DNA of 64,000 nucleotides from an uncultured Acetatifactor sp. (lineage in GTDB: Bacteria; Bacillota; Clostridia; Lachnospirales; Lachnospiraceae): positions 1 to 64,000 of the forward strand of contig CAJUCE010000021.1 in assembly GCA_910584865.1 (NCBI GenBank), given 5' to 3'. The notes below the pieces were generated by a model that was given only the letters and a program-made list of their open reading frames with translations, was not told where the DNA came from and made no database searches. This document shows, in pieces, positions 33,198 through 41,971 of this stretch. The position numbers were made by a program, and so were the translations under genes. Each line of letters opens with the position of its first letter. Positions within the stretch are counted from its first letter, which is position 1.

Positions 33198-33980
33198 ATG
33201 ACCATCTTAAGCACAACTCATTTGAAAAAATATTACGGCAGGGACGAAAGCCTTGTGAAAGCCCTGGACGATGTGAATGTATCCGTGGAAAGCGGCCGTT
33301 TTGTGGCCATCATCGGCACCTCGGGCAGCGGGAAATCCACCCTGCTGAACATGCTGGGCGGATTGGACACCCCTACTTCCGGCAGCGTGCAGGTGGAGGA
33401 CAAAAACCTGGAAAAACTTACCGAGGAACAGCTCACAGTATTCCGCAGACAGCGTATCGGTTTTATCTTCCAGAACTACAACCTTATTCCTTATCTTACA
33501 GCCTATGAGAACATCGTGCTGCCCGTCCGTCTGGACGGCAAAAGGGAGGATGAGAAATTCCTGAAGGAAATCGTGGAGTTTCTGGAGCTTACCGGGAAAC
33601 TCCAAAACTACCCAAGCCATCTTTCGGGGGGACAGCAGCAGCGGGTGGCCATTGCCCGGGCGCTGGTGTCCAAGCCCGCCATCGTCCTGGCGGACGAGCC
33701 CACGGGAAATCTTGACAGCCGCACTAGTGACAAGGTTGTGGACCTTCTGAAAATGACCAGTGAAAAGTTTCACCAGACCATCCTGATGATCACCCACAAC
33801 CCGGAGATTGCGGAAAAGGCGGATGTGAGGATACGAATCGAGGACGGAAAAATTGCAGGAGGCAGTGTCAAATGCGCAAACAGCAACGGACCGGACAAGC
33901 CCCGGGAGGGTTTACTGCCGCGCCGGCGACAGGAAAATCTCCCAGAATCAAGGGGCTTGGGAGGGGAGTTGCGGGACTAG
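33198..33980 (+). CDS. ABC transporter ATP-binding protein (FtsX-associated, BceA/MacB/LolD type)
   Basis: 260 aa. Walker A GTSGSGKST, Q-loop FIFQNYNLIPYLTAYEN, signature LSGGQQQR and Walker B IVLADEPTGNLDS, with H-loop MITHNPEIAEKAD. The TGNLDS ending is typical of ATPases that partner FtsX-type permeases. ATG 33198 follows GGAGGGAAATAC; a longer frame from 33030 has no ribosome site. The last ~35 residues are a polar extension beyond the usual end. It forms an operon with the 802-aa permease 18 nt downstream. The pair should be mechanotransmission-type export, peptide resistance or lipid handling, not import. Confidence 0.93.
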   Translation: MTILSTTHLKKYYGRDESLVKALDDVNVSVESGRFVAIIGTSGSGKSTLLNMLGGLDTPTSGSVQVEDKNLEKLTEEQLTVFRRQRIGFIFQNYNLIPYLTAYENIVLPVRLDGKREDEKFLKEIVEFLELTGKLQNYPSHLSGGQQQRVAIARALVSKPAIVLADEPTGNLDSRTSDKVVDLLKMTSEKFHQTILMITHNPEIAEKADVRIRIEDGKIAGGSVKCANSNGPDKPREGLLPRRRQENLPESRGLGGELRD

Positions 33981-33998
33981 GATAAGGAGGCAGCGGGA

Positions 33999-36407
33999 AT
34001 GAACAGCAAAAAGATAACGGAAAAAACCATCTCCATGATGGCAAAGCAGAGCCTGAAAGCAAGCCGTATGCGCAACACCTTTGTGATGATCACTATTGTC
34101 CTGGCGTCGGCCCTTCTGACAGCCATCCTCATGTATGCCATGGGGCGGAACCAACAGGTCAGGAACGAACTTTCCCACAGGCAGCAGGCGGGCTACTACA
34201 ATCTCACCTGCCAGCAGATGGAGACATTGAAAAAAGATGACCGCATCGCGTACCAGATACAGGTGAAGACGGGCATCCTGTCCCAGATGGACGGATTTGA
34301 CGTGATGCCATACTATGTGAGCGAGCTGTCCGATGAGATTCGGACAGGCGAACTGGAGGAGGGCAGGCTCCCCGACAAGGAAAACGAAATCGCCGCACAT
34401 GCGGCAATGCTGAAAAAGATGGGCGCAGAGCCTGGGGTTGGCAGTACCGTGACCTTTTCCTTTTATGACGGCAGTACCGAAACCTTTACGGTATCGGGCA
34501 TTTTAAACGGCAGCGACGAGGCGAAGCAGTTCACCGTATTCTTCTCCGAAAGCTATGCGGAGAATGGCAGTCAGTTAAAGGATATGCCCTATGAGGTGTA
34601 TGCAAAGCTGCACCATGCCACGGAGCTTTCCGCCCAGGACTGTAGGGAGGCCATATACCTGATTGGCAGCCAGGCGGGGATTGCAAGAAAGAATATCAGC
34701 CCCTCAAAGCAGTTTCTGGATTCGCTGTCTGTGGATATGCAGTCGGTTACGATTTACGGTACGGTGGGGGCGGTGATTCTGCTCGCCTGCATCCTTGTGA
34801 TCTACGGTGTGTTTTATCTGTCGGTCATCGGCAGAATCCATCAGTTCGGACAGCTGCGCACCATCGGCATGACGAAGAAGCAGATGAAAAGGCTTGTCTC
34901 CCGTGAGGGCAGCGCGCTCTATCTGCGTTCTGCTCCCGTGGGCGTGCTGATTGGCGGCATCGGAGGATATTTTATGATTCCCGACGGGTTTACTATCCGG
35001 AACACGCTCCTGATATTTGTCATCGTATTTGCGGTTATCTATTTTATAACAATGATTTCAATACGCAAACCCGCAGGTATTGCCGCGTCCGTCTCGCCCA
35101 TGGAGGCAATCCGCTATGTGCCCCAGGACGGCATGAAAAAGTCCGCAGGAAAAAAGCTGTGCCGCAGTCTGACCCCCATGGGATTAGGTCTGATGAATTT
35201 TTCCAAGAACAGAAAGAAAGCGGTCATTACTTTCTGCTCCCTGGCGCTGGGGGGTATCCTCTTTCTGACAGCGGCAACCTATATGTCCTCCTTCGACAAG
35301 GCCAATTTTGCAAGACAGGGCTATTTTACCGATGCGGAGTTTCATATCGGATATTCGCCCTCCGCTATCGAGCTGAACGAGTACGGCATGAGCGGCCTCC
35401 AGGCGGATATGCCTCTGGACAGCGGGATGGTGCGGGAAATCGCCGCTATGGACGGTGTGGAAAAGGTAACGGAAATCAAGAGCTTCGGAGTCCGTTTTGA
35501 CTACGCCAAACAGGATGAATACAATAACAATGATCTCGTCTATTCCCTGACAGAGGAAGAGACAAGGGAAATCAGCAGTTACCTGGAGGAGGGAAGCGCC
35601 GATTACGATAAGCTCATGAGTGGTGACTACATTCTTGTGGCAGGAAACGACACTGCGGCAGAGATTTACGGATGGAAGTTCGAAATCGGCGACGGGCTGA
35701 CCCTCCACTACTATGACGGCAGCAAAATGGCGGAAAAGGAGGTCACCATACTGGGCGTCCTGAACAACAGATATAATCTGGAGCACATGGGGCTTGAGGG
35801 ATGGTTTCTGATGCCTGAACAGGCAGTCCTGAACTGGCTTACCTTTGACACCTTAAACGCCCATCTCCTTGTGTCCGTGGAACCGGAAAAGGAGGAGGCC
35901 ATTGAAGAGAGCCTGACAGAGCTGCTGGCGGATAAGACCCAGTTGTACCTGGAGACCCTTGCCCAGCGGAGGGTGGATTACGGGCAGAACGCGGACCAGA
36001 TGTTCGGCGCCATCAGCGGACTTGCCATCTTTATCATGATGTTCAGCATTTTAAGCATGATGAATACGCTGATTACCAACATCGTCACCCGGAAACAGGA
36101 ATTGGCCATGCTGGAGTCCATTGGAATGGACAAAGGACAGATCCGCAGGATGCTGCTGGGGGAGAGCCTGCTTCTGGTGCTTGCCACCGTGGGGGTGACA
36201 ATGACCATAGGTACGCTGTGCGGCTATACGCTCAGCAAGATGCTTTACAGGATAGGGGCCTTCTATATGGCATTTCGGTTCCCTACGGGTTTCGCGCTTG
36301 CCTATGCGGGCGCGCTGACGGCCGTGCCGCTGATGATCACGTTTATGGCATTGTATAGCTTCTCTAAAGAAGCGCTTGTGGAAAGGCTGAGAGGGATGGA
36401 AAATTGA
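33999..36407 (+). CDS. ABC transporter permease with two FtsX domains
   Basis: 802 aa. The N-terminal segment ends at about residue 45 with a large extracytoplasmic domain after it. The first FtsX domain lies at residues ~250-375 (LRTIGMTKKQMKRLVSREG...) and a second membrane/extracellular unit begins around 410. The second FtsX domain is at residues ~660-800 (LAMLESIGMDKGQIRRMLLGE). This long two-domain layout is that of Firmicutes exporters and antimicrobial-peptide resistance permeases. No two-component system is directly attached, unlike typical Bce modules; the nearest is the LytTR pair 3 kb upstream. ATG follows AAGGAGGCAGCGG. Confidence 0.9.
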   Translation: MNSKKITEKTISMMAKQSLKASRMRNTFVMITIVLASALLTAILMYAMGRNQQVRNELSHRQQAGYYNLTCQQMETLKKDDRIAYQIQVKTGILSQMDGFDVMPYYVSELSDEIRTGELEEGRLPDKENEIAAHAAMLKKMGAEPGVGSTVTFSFYDGSTETFTVSGILNGSDEAKQFTVFFSESYAENGSQLKDMPYEVYAKLHHATELSAQDCREAIYLIGSQAGIARKNISPSKQFLDSLSVDMQSVTIYGTVGAVILLACILVIYGVFYLSVIGRIHQFGQLRTIGMTKKQMKRLVSREGSALYLRSAPVGVLIGGIGGYFMIPDGFTIRNTLLIFVIVFAVIYFITMISIRKPAGIAASVSPMEAIRYVPQDGMKKSAGKKLCRSLTPMGLGLMNFSKNRKKAVITFCSLALGGILFLTAATYMSSFDKANFARQGYFTDAEFHIGYSPSAIELNEYGMSGLQADMPLDSGMVREIAAMDGVEKVTEIKSFGVRFDYAKQDEYNNNDLVYSLTEEETREISSYLEEGSADYDKLMSGDYILVAGNDTAAEIYGWKFEIGDGLTLHYYDGSKMAEKEVTILGVLNNRYNLEHMGLEGWFLMPEQAVLNWLTFDTLNAHLLVSVEPEKEEAIEESLTELLADKTQLYLETLAQRRVDYGQNADQMFGAISGLAIFIMMFSILSMMNTLITNIVTRKQELAMLESIGMDKGQIRRMLLGESLLLVLATVGVTMTIGTLCGYTLSKMLYRIGAFYMAFRFPTGFALAYAGALTAVPLMITFMALYSFSKEALVERLRGMEN

Positions 36408-36841
36408 TATTGGATTATACAATACGCATTACAGGAGCGCTCAGCTTTGTTATTCTGTCGCCGCAAACGATAGAACAGCTGATTCAAAAAATACGGAACT
36501 CCGATACACAGGAACTGATTATCCCCGCGGAAGAACTGCTTTCCCGGGGATATGCGGAATATCTTTCCCGTGTATTGGAGGCTAATGCGGCAATTGCAGG
36601 ATCTTTTCCGTACAGAAATGCCTGTTCCTTGATGGCGGATCAGATAAAGAAACTGCAATGCAATGAACAGGACTGCTTTCATGACGTAAAAGTGAAGAGT
36701 CCGGAAAACAATCCGTTGTTAGATATGGAGACAATGGAAAATTTCTATATTGTGACAAAGGATGAAAACAGCCGGTTCTGTTATGCGTTTCAGGGCGAGC
36801 ATGGGGAAGAAGTCAATATTGTATTAAAGTGCTTTCTTTAA
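36404..36841 (+). CDS. Hypothetical protein coupled to the FtsX permease gene
   Basis: 145 aa from TTG at 36404, which overlaps the permease stop (TTGA), suggesting translational coupling. It starts with YTIRITGALSFVILSPQTIE and has several Cys (NACSLMADQIKKLQCNEQDC). Hydrophilic with no signal peptide and no recognised domain. The end (FCYAFQGEHGEEVNIVLKCFL) abuts a decayed transporter fragment on the other strand. It could be a cytoplasmic accessory protein. Moderate trust in its being a gene. Confidence 0.5.
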   Translation: MILDYTIRITGALSFVILSPQTIEQLIQKIRNSDTQELIIPAEELLSRGYAEYLSRVLEANAAIAGSFPYRNACSLMADQIKKLQCNEQDCFHDVKVKSPENNPLLDMETMENFYIVTKDENSRFCYAFQGEHGEEVNIVLKCFL

Positions 36842-36844
36842 CCT

Positions 36845-37070
36845 TGGCTGGGGCGATGGGGTCAATGGGAGCAATGGATGTGTATTCGGGGCAGCACTGC
36901 CATTCTCCGCATCATGATGAACTGGGGCACCATGCAAATATGCCAAGGCATGGCGATGGTCAATGTACGCCAGGAACAGCGCGTTCTTGTGGCGGGAGTG
37001 CAGCTTTGCAAATGAATATGCCGCGAAGCTGCTGGTGAGGAGCTGCAGGAGCGTGACTACGATGGATAAC
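36845..37070 (-). pseudogene. Decayed fragment of a sugar ABC transporter permease (MalG type)
   Basis: Read on the minus strand, one frame gives SIVVTLLQLLTSSFAAYSFA then KLHSRHKNALFLAYI, a second gives TIAMPWHICMVPQFIMMRRM, and the first then resumes at NTHPLLPL. Together they follow the order of a MalG/UgpE-type permease: a membrane helix, an AYxFAKL stretch, an MVPQ helix, then NTH. At least two frameshifts and the loss of both ends mark it as a relic. It lies just past the 3' end of the living sugar-transporter operon. Confidence 0.6.
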
Positions 37071-37110
37071 AAAAGCATTCCCGCCGGAAATTACAGGCGG
37101 GAATGTTTTT
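37071..37110. terminator. Bidirectional terminator behind the sugar ABC operon
   Basis: Perfect 10-bp stem CATTCCCGCC (37076-37085) / GGCGGGAATG (37096-37105), with TTTTT on the plus side (37106-37110) and AAAA on the other (37071-37074). It serves the minus-strand solute-binding-protein gene ending at 37127. Confidence 0.8.
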
Positions 37111-37126
37111 GGATATTAATTCTTTA

Positions 37127-38722
37127 CTATTTCTTTTTATTAGCCATAAATTCCGAGAACTGTCTCTGATATTCTTCCAGATACTTATCCAGTCCGGCGG
37201 CCTTCAGCTCTTCCAATACAGGAGGGAAGTCCTCGTCGAAATTACCTCTTCCGAAGGTAAGGGGCTCCAGCTTTTCGGTACAGATTGCCTGAAGCAGCGC
37301 AGCTTCTGTCTCCACCGGAGTGGGGTCAAAGGAAAATCCCATGGCCTTGCTGTTAATACAGTTGTCATCCGAATGCCAGTAAGCTTCCACTTCTGCCGGA
37401 TCGTAGGTTCCCTCCGGAAGCTCTTCGTACATCGCCGTCGCGGTCATCCAGTCGTGGATCAGGCTGTCGCGCATGATTTTGTTGACGCTGCCGTCTTCAT
37501 TATACTCCCAGTCCGTTCCTTCCACACCGTGACGGCAGAACATATAATTCTCCTTGGTGGAGTACATCCAGTTGACGAAGCGCAGCCAGTTTCCTACATT
37601 GTCTACATCGGCGGAGGACACGGCGATCCCCCAGTCGTAATCCAGCTTCAGTACAGTGGGATGGTTGGACAGGTTCAGATAACGTACGTCTGCACCTTCC
37701 ACATTGCCCAGCTTGTGGTCATAAATACAGGTCTGTGCGCCGAAGTTCAGCAGGCTGTTGCCGGAGTCCCATGCGGTGGCTGCCCGTTCCCGGAAGGAGG
37801 CATCTCTCTCCAGATAGCCCAGACGGCACCATTCCTCTTCCATTTTACAAATCTGTGCGAAGTAATCCGTCTCAACCCAGTTGATGATTTCATCACTGTC
37901 CGGCTGACCTTCATCGATAACCACCAGACCGCCGTTGGAGTTCAGCGGATTCTGGAGCTGGTTGAAGATCGCGCCTTCCGGTGCATATTCCGCGTCAAAC
38001 ATGGTATAGAAGAGAGAGTCTGCGTAGGAAATGACATACAAGTCAGGGAACTTCTCCTTAACCGCGGCGATAGCTGTCATCAGGTCATCGTAGGTCTTGA
38101 TCTTGGATACATCCCAGTCTACCTGGTTCAGGATATCGTTCCGTACACGGAAGCCCTGCTGCGCATAGCTGTTTGGCATGGATTTCAGCGGGAGGGTGAC
38201 GATCTCGCCGTTGATGGTAACACAGTCGAAGCCGTATTGCCCGCGGCTCTCCAGATACTTGGGAGCCAGTTCCTCGAGAAGATCTCTGTCGATGGGGGCG
38301 ATGAGACCCTTATAAGCCCAGTCATTTTCCGTGGCCATATTCATGAAGCCGATCTTCTCTCCGGAGGCCAGGCGGGTTGCCATCTGGTCATTGGTGCCCC
38401 ACGCCATCTGCTCCACGGTCATGTCGATGTTCAGGTCATTGAGGACCTTTTCATGAAATTCGTTGGCGAAGAATTCCGTGGTGCGTGTGGTTGCCTCGCC
38501 GTACAGAACCAGATGCAGAGAGACAGGCTCCGCGTCTGCATTTGTCTGTGCATTGTCCGTGTCGCTTTCCTGGCTGCTGTCCGGAGTGCTGCTTTGGCTG
38601 TCAGAGCCTGCGTCTGATGCGCTGCTGTTATCGGCGGAGCCGGTATTATCCTCTCCGCAGCCTGTCAGCATACCCAGTGTCAGGCAGGTACAAATCAAGA
38701 TTGCCAATAATTTTCTTCCCAT
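37127..38722 (-). CDS. Extracellular sugar-binding lipoprotein of an ABC importer (LipO/YtcQ type)
   Basis: 531 aa. A lipoprotein signal peptide ends in the lipobox LTGC (Cys 22), followed by a Ser/Asp-rich linker (to ~60). The mature protein has family-1 solute-binding features (VDWDVSKIKTYDDLMTAIAAVKEKF, TDYFAQICKMEEEWCRLGYL, FVNWMYSTKENYMFCRHGVEG). This long (>500 aa) class pairs with LplB/LplC permeases and takes up complex oligosaccharides such as pectin or host-glycan fragments. ATG follows AAAGGAGGATGAACT. It is the third gene of a minus-strand operon (LplB-type permease, LplC-type permease, binding protein) under a YesN-type operator. Confidence 0.92.
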   Translation of the reverse strand: MGRKLLAILICTCLTLGMLTGCGEDNTGSADNSSASDAGSDSQSSTPDSSQESDTDNAQTNADAEPVSLHLVLYGEATTRTTEFFANEFHEKVLNDLNIDMTVEQMAWGTNDQMATRLASGEKIGFMNMATENDWAYKGLIAPIDRDLLEELAPKYLESRGQYGFDCVTINGEIVTLPLKSMPNSYAQQGFRVRNDILNQVDWDVSKIKTYDDLMTAIAAVKEKFPDLYVISYADSLFYTMFDAEYAPEGAIFNQLQNPLNSNGGLVVIDEGQPDSDEIINWVETDYFAQICKMEEEWCRLGYLERDASFRERAATAWDSGNSLLNFGAQTCIYDHKLGNVEGADVRYLNLSNHPTVLKLDYDWGIAVSSADVDNVGNWLRFVNWMYSTKENYMFCRHGVEGTDWEYNEDGSVNKIMRDSLIHDWMTATAMYEELPEGTYDPAEVEAYWHSDDNCINSKAMGFSFDPTPVETEAALLQAICTEKLEPLTFGRGNFDEDFPPVLEELKAAGLDKYLEEYQRQFSEFMANKKK

Positions 38723-38797
38723 AGTTCATCCTCCTTTGAGTCTTTTCTTTATCAGTCTGCCCCGGGAAATGGGCAGCTAACAACGTTTCTGAGAGTT

Positions 38798-39703
38798 CTA
38801 TCCTTTGATGCCGCCCAGATTGATTCCTTTGACGAAGTACTTCAGGGCGAAGGGATAGAGCGCCACGATTGGAAGTACTGCCAGCACGGTAACCGCCATT
38901 TTCGCGGTATTTGCCGGAAGCGTAATATGTTCCAGCAGAGCCATGGTGGCAGTGGAAGAGCTGCTGTTCAAAAGTGTGGCTACATTTGACAGCATGCTGT
39001 AGAGCATTTTCTGCACCGTAGTATATTTGGAATCCGTGATCAGCCACTGGGGCAGGAAAAAGTCATTCCAGAAGCTTAGTACATTGAAAAGCGCTACGGT
39101 GACGATTCCGGCCCGGGCCAGTGGGATGGATATTTTCACGAAAACCTTCGCGTCGGAAGCGCCGTCCAGTTTTGCCGACTCGATGAGTTCCTCGGGAACT
39201 TCTCTGAAATTTCCCCGTAGAATAAACATATTCCATACATTGATGCCGGAAGGGATAAAAAGGGCAAAGAGATTGTTCTTCAGGCCATAGTATTGGGTGC
39301 ACATAATGTACCACGGGAGTACGCCGCCGCTGAATATGGTGGTGAACCAGGCGAAAAACGACAGTATTCTGGCAAAACGAAAGGTGCTTTTCTTCTGAGA
39401 GATCGCGTAGGCAAAAAAGGTAGTAACCGTCACGGAGTACAGTGTTCCCAAAATCACTACGGATATGGTGGTCAGAAACGCCTTTGCCAGCATCTCGCCC
39501 TTGTTGGCTACGAGGAAGATATAGGTATCCAGGGTAGGATACATGGGCAGGATGGAATAGCCGTTTTTCTGTACGTAGACTTCATCGGTCAGTGATGCGG
39601 ACAGGATCATCAACAGGGGCAGCAGGCAGACCAGGGCCAGGATTGCCATCACGATATAGCACAGAGGGCTTTCTCTTTTTAATTTGCGATGTTTTTTCCT
39701 CAT
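38798..39703 (-). CDS. Sugar ABC transporter permease, LplC/YtcP type
   Basis: 301 aa, six membrane segments. The EAA-type loop is ELIESAKLDGASDAKVFVKI. Other family words are GGVLPWYIMCTQYYGLKNN, WNMFILRGNF and the end KYFVKGINLGGIKG, typical of the LplC/YtcP branch. ATG follows AGGAGGTACCG. It is preceded by the partner permease (14 nt gap) and followed by the binding-protein gene. No ATPase gene lies in the operon; as with most such systems a shared MsmX-type ATPase elsewhere is expected. Confidence 0.92.
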   Translation of the reverse strand: MRKKHRKLKRESPLCYIVMAILALVCLLPLLMILSASLTDEVYVQKNGYSILPMYPTLDTYIFLVANKGEMLAKAFLTTISVVILGTLYSVTVTTFFAYAISQKKSTFRFARILSFFAWFTTIFSGGVLPWYIMCTQYYGLKNNLFALFIPSGINVWNMFILRGNFREVPEELIESAKLDGASDAKVFVKISIPLARAGIVTVALFNVLSFWNDFFLPQWLITDSKYTTVQKMLYSMLSNVATLLNSSSSTATMALLEHITLPANTAKMAVTVLAVLPIVALYPFALKYFVKGINLGGIKG

Positions 39704-39717
39704 TTTCGGTACCTCCT

Positions 39718-40689
39718 CTAAAACAGCCCATAGTCAGGATCGATCTTTTTGGCCAGCAAGTTCGAGCTTAATACCAGCAGGAAACCGAAGACCGACTGGT
39801 ACAGGCCTATCGCCGAGGACATGGAGAAGTTGGTGCTGGATATGGTGGAGCGGTATACGAAAGTAGTAATCGTATCTGTGGTCTCGAACAATGCAGGAGC
39901 CATTTTAGTCATACCCATGATCTGTTCCAGGCTTCCGCCCAGGATGCCGCCGATGTTCAAAAGGAACAGTGTAACAATGGTGGGCTTCAGCAGAGGCAGG
40001 GTAATGCTGCGGATTTTCTTCCAACGGCTGGCTCCGTCCACCTCCGCCGCTTCGTATAGAGTGGGATCAAAGCCGGTCAGCGTGGCATAGTAGACTACAC
40101 TTCCGTAGCCAAAACCTTTCCACAGGCTGGTGATGATTAAAATGGCCCACCAGTATTGCGGGGCATAGCTCCATTCGATGGCCTCGCCGCCCAGAGAGAC
40201 GATCAGCTGGTTCAAGAGGCCGTTTTTGGTATCCAGCAGCACCTCGGAAAGGGCGCCTACCACAATCCAGGACAGAAAGTGGGGGAAGAGGATAACCGTC
40301 TGCATGGCCTTGCGATAGCGTTCCCGATTGATTTCACCCATGATAACGGCCACAGTTACATTCAGCGCGGTGCCCAGGACGATACTGCCGATGTTGATGA
40401 CCAGAGTATTTCTTGTGGCCCGCAGGGCGTTTCCCATATTGGCGAAAAAGAACTGGAAATTTTTAAGTCCTACAAATTCACTGCCGAAGAGGCCGCCCTG
40501 ATAGGTATAGTTTTCAAATGCGATATAAATGCCTGCCATGGGGATGTAGGAAAACAAAATCAGGGAAATGATTCCCGGGATCGGAAGCAGATAGAAGAAA
40601 TACCGCTTTCGGATTTCCTGCCACAGGCTTTGCTTTTTTGGCGGGAGGCCTATTTTGTTTTTTGGTGTGCGGTGTTTTCCTGATGTCAT
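39718..40689 (-). CDS. Sugar ABC transporter permease, LplB/YteP type
   Basis: 323 aa. A basic N-terminus (residues 1-30) is followed by six membrane segments. EAA loop LYEAAEVDGASRWKKIRSI and the end LLAKKIDPDYGLF are typical of LplB/YteP. First gene of the importer operon; ATG follows AAGGAGGGGAAC. Its promoter (40788-40816, minus strand) carries the paired CTGC half-sites shared with the glycyl-radical operon. Confidence 0.92.
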   Translation of the reverse strand: MTSGKHRTPKNKIGLPPKKQSLWQEIRKRYFFYLLPIPGIISLILFSYIPMAGIYIAFENYTYQGGLFGSEFVGLKNFQFFFANMGNALRATRNTLVINIGSIVLGTALNVTVAVIMGEINRERYRKAMQTVILFPHFLSWIVVGALSEVLLDTKNGLLNQLIVSLGGEAIEWSYAPQYWWAILIITSLWKGFGYGSVVYYATLTGFDPTLYEAAEVDGASRWKKIRSITLPLLKPTIVTLFLLNIGGILGGSLEQIMGMTKMAPALFETTDTITTFVYRSTISSTNFSMSSAIGLYQSVFGFLLVLSSNLLAKKIDPDYGLF

Positions 40690-40787
40690 TGTTCCCCTCC
40701 TTATTTATAGTTCCGCAGCGTCCTGCCCAGTGTCGTTTTCACTTTGCCATTGCCATTTCTCATTTGTGCTTTTTTGAGTATGCTGTT

Positions 40788-40816
40788 ATTTTAGCAGAGG
40801 ATAAGAGGGGCCGCAA
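40788..40816 (-). promoter_or_regulatory. Promoter of the sugar ABC importer operon
   Basis: On the minus strand: -35 TTGCGG (40816-40811), 17-bp spacer, -10 TAAAAT (40793-40788). The activator half-site pair begins 11 bp upstream of the -35. This geometry is the same as in the promoter at 50189-50217. Confidence 0.75.
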
Positions 40817-40824
40817 GAAGCCTA

Positions 40825-40856
40825 TCCTGCCATTTGGAAACGTATTCTGCTGCTTT
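40825..40856. promoter_or_regulatory. Operator: two direct half-sites 20 bp apart (importer promoter)
   Basis: TCCTGCCATTT (TGCC at 40828) and TTCTGCTGCTTT (TGCT at 40848), in register at 20 bp, two helical turns. They match the pairs at 40897-40928 and 50226-50257. Consensus AT(T/C)CTGCTGNTTT. Likely bound by the AraC-type domain of the nearby YesN protein. Confidence 0.7.
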
Positions 40857-40896
40857 TTGAAAAGGGATGGCAGTCCTTACAGGCCAGGGGAACGTA

Positions 40897-40928
40897 TTCT
40901 GCTGTTTTGGAGCAAATCCTGCTGATTT
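40897..40928. promoter_or_regulatory. Second operator pair between importer and YesMN genes
   Basis: TTCTGCTGTTTTGG (TGCT at 40900) and TCCTGCTGATTT (TGCT at 40920), again 20 bp apart. This pair lies 72 bp from the first and 33 bp upstream of the -35 of the plus-strand promoter at 40962, so it may serve autoregulation or looping. Confidence 0.65.
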
Positions 40929-40961
40929 CCTGTCTTCCCAATTGTTTCCAGCAAAATAGTC

Positions 40962-40991
40962 TTGTGGAAAAGCCTGAAATCCATGTATAAT
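40962..40991 (+). promoter_or_regulatory. Promoter of the sensor-domain/YesN/YesM genes
   Basis: -35 TTGTGG (40962-40967), 18-bp spacer, -10 TATAAT (40986-40991), 17 nt before the first start codon of the plus-strand operon. The leader is therefore very short. Confidence 0.6.
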
Positions 40992-41008
40992 AACAATGAG
41001 GTGATTCC

Positions 41009-41947
41009 ATGTTTCAGAAGTTGAAGAAGAAATATTCGCTGCTGTTGCTTTCGGCCGCCGCAGTTATATTTGTAACTTACAGTCTGGCGGTATTCCTGAT
41101 CTACTGCAGGCTGCTGCGGAATGATTATGATGACAAAATTAATTATTTCAGAAATCAGCAGATTGCCAATGCAGAGAGCTATTTACAGCTGGCAGAGTTT
41201 AACATCGCTTTGTTTTGCGCGAAATTCCGTTTCCGGGAAGACGATAAATATTATCAGGCAAAGATTCGCTATGAGTTGGAGAAGATCAGGAATACCAGCC
41301 TGGATATTGAGGAAGTATTTTTGATCCGCACAGATTCTCAATATGCGTTCACCCAGGAGGCTATTGTGCTGACAGAGTTTCTGCAGGAGCAGCATCCGGA
41401 ATTGCTGGAAGCCTCATATGAGGCGTTTCAGTGGTACTATCTGAAACATAAGAATCCATCTGAGGATAAGCTTCTGTGTCTGAAGTCTCTTCAATCGGCG
41501 GGAGGAGAGGAAAACCAGACATTGGGAGTCACGATTCCCGCCATGAACATTTTGCCTGTCACCAGTGATTCGGACAACGATATGGGGATTTTTTCAGAAC
41601 ATCATTTTTCGGCGTCGCTGCTGCCGGATGAAGCGGCGGTTATAGTGTTGGAGAACGGCGGGACGGGACAGGAGGCAGAGTTCGATTCGAGGACGGAGGT
41701 GTTTTACGGAAAGGTGGGAGCATTTCCGTTTACCCTGTGTATTCAGACATCACAGGAGCCGCTGAACCGTGTATTATTCCGATTTTTCCTGGGGATGGCT
41801 GCGCTGTGTGCGCTTCTGTTTTTGGCGGCTTATGTGACGCTGCAATGGTTTCTTCGGAGACTGACAAGGGCGCTGACATCGCTTTCTGACCAGTTTGGCC
41901 ATTTTTTTGACACGCTTGACGGGGCAGGTGAGATTTCGGACGGTTGA
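41009..41947 (+). CDS. Two-helix membrane sensor-domain protein without a kinase domain
   Basis: 312 aa. One membrane segment lies at residues ~10-32 and another at ~258-280, with ~225 extracytoplasmic residues between them. After the second segment only a HAMP-like start remains (RRLTRALTSLSDQFGHFF) before the stop. This is the sensory half of a YesM-type kinase, or a truncated copy, placed directly ahead of YesN and YesM genes. ATG follows GAGGTGATTCC. It might be a co-sensor that binds the sugar or its binding protein. A decayed kinase is the other reading, but there is no kinase-like sequence behind it. Confidence 0.7.
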   Translation: MFQKLKKKYSLLLLSAAAVIFVTYSLAVFLIYCRLLRNDYDDKINYFRNQQIANAESYLQLAEFNIALFCAKFRFREDDKYYQAKIRYELEKIRNTSLDIEEVFLIRTDSQYAFTQEAIVLTEFLQEQHPELLEASYEAFQWYYLKHKNPSEDKLLCLKSLQSAGGEENQTLGVTIPAMNILPVTSDSDNDMGIFSEHHFSASLLPDEAAVIVLENGGTGQEAEFDSRTEVFYGKVGAFPFTLCIQTSQEPLNRVLFRFFLGMAALCALLFLAAYVTLQWFLRRLTRALTSLSDQFGHFFDTLDGAGEISDG

Positions 41948-41971
41948 TTGGGGGAAGGAAAGGCAGGAGTT

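Noticed and set aside
37103..38617. 504-codon plus-strand frame opposite the sugar-binding lipoprotein gene
   Set aside because: The opposite strand has lipobox, ribosome site and family motifs; the plus-strand frame is a mirror of its codon use.
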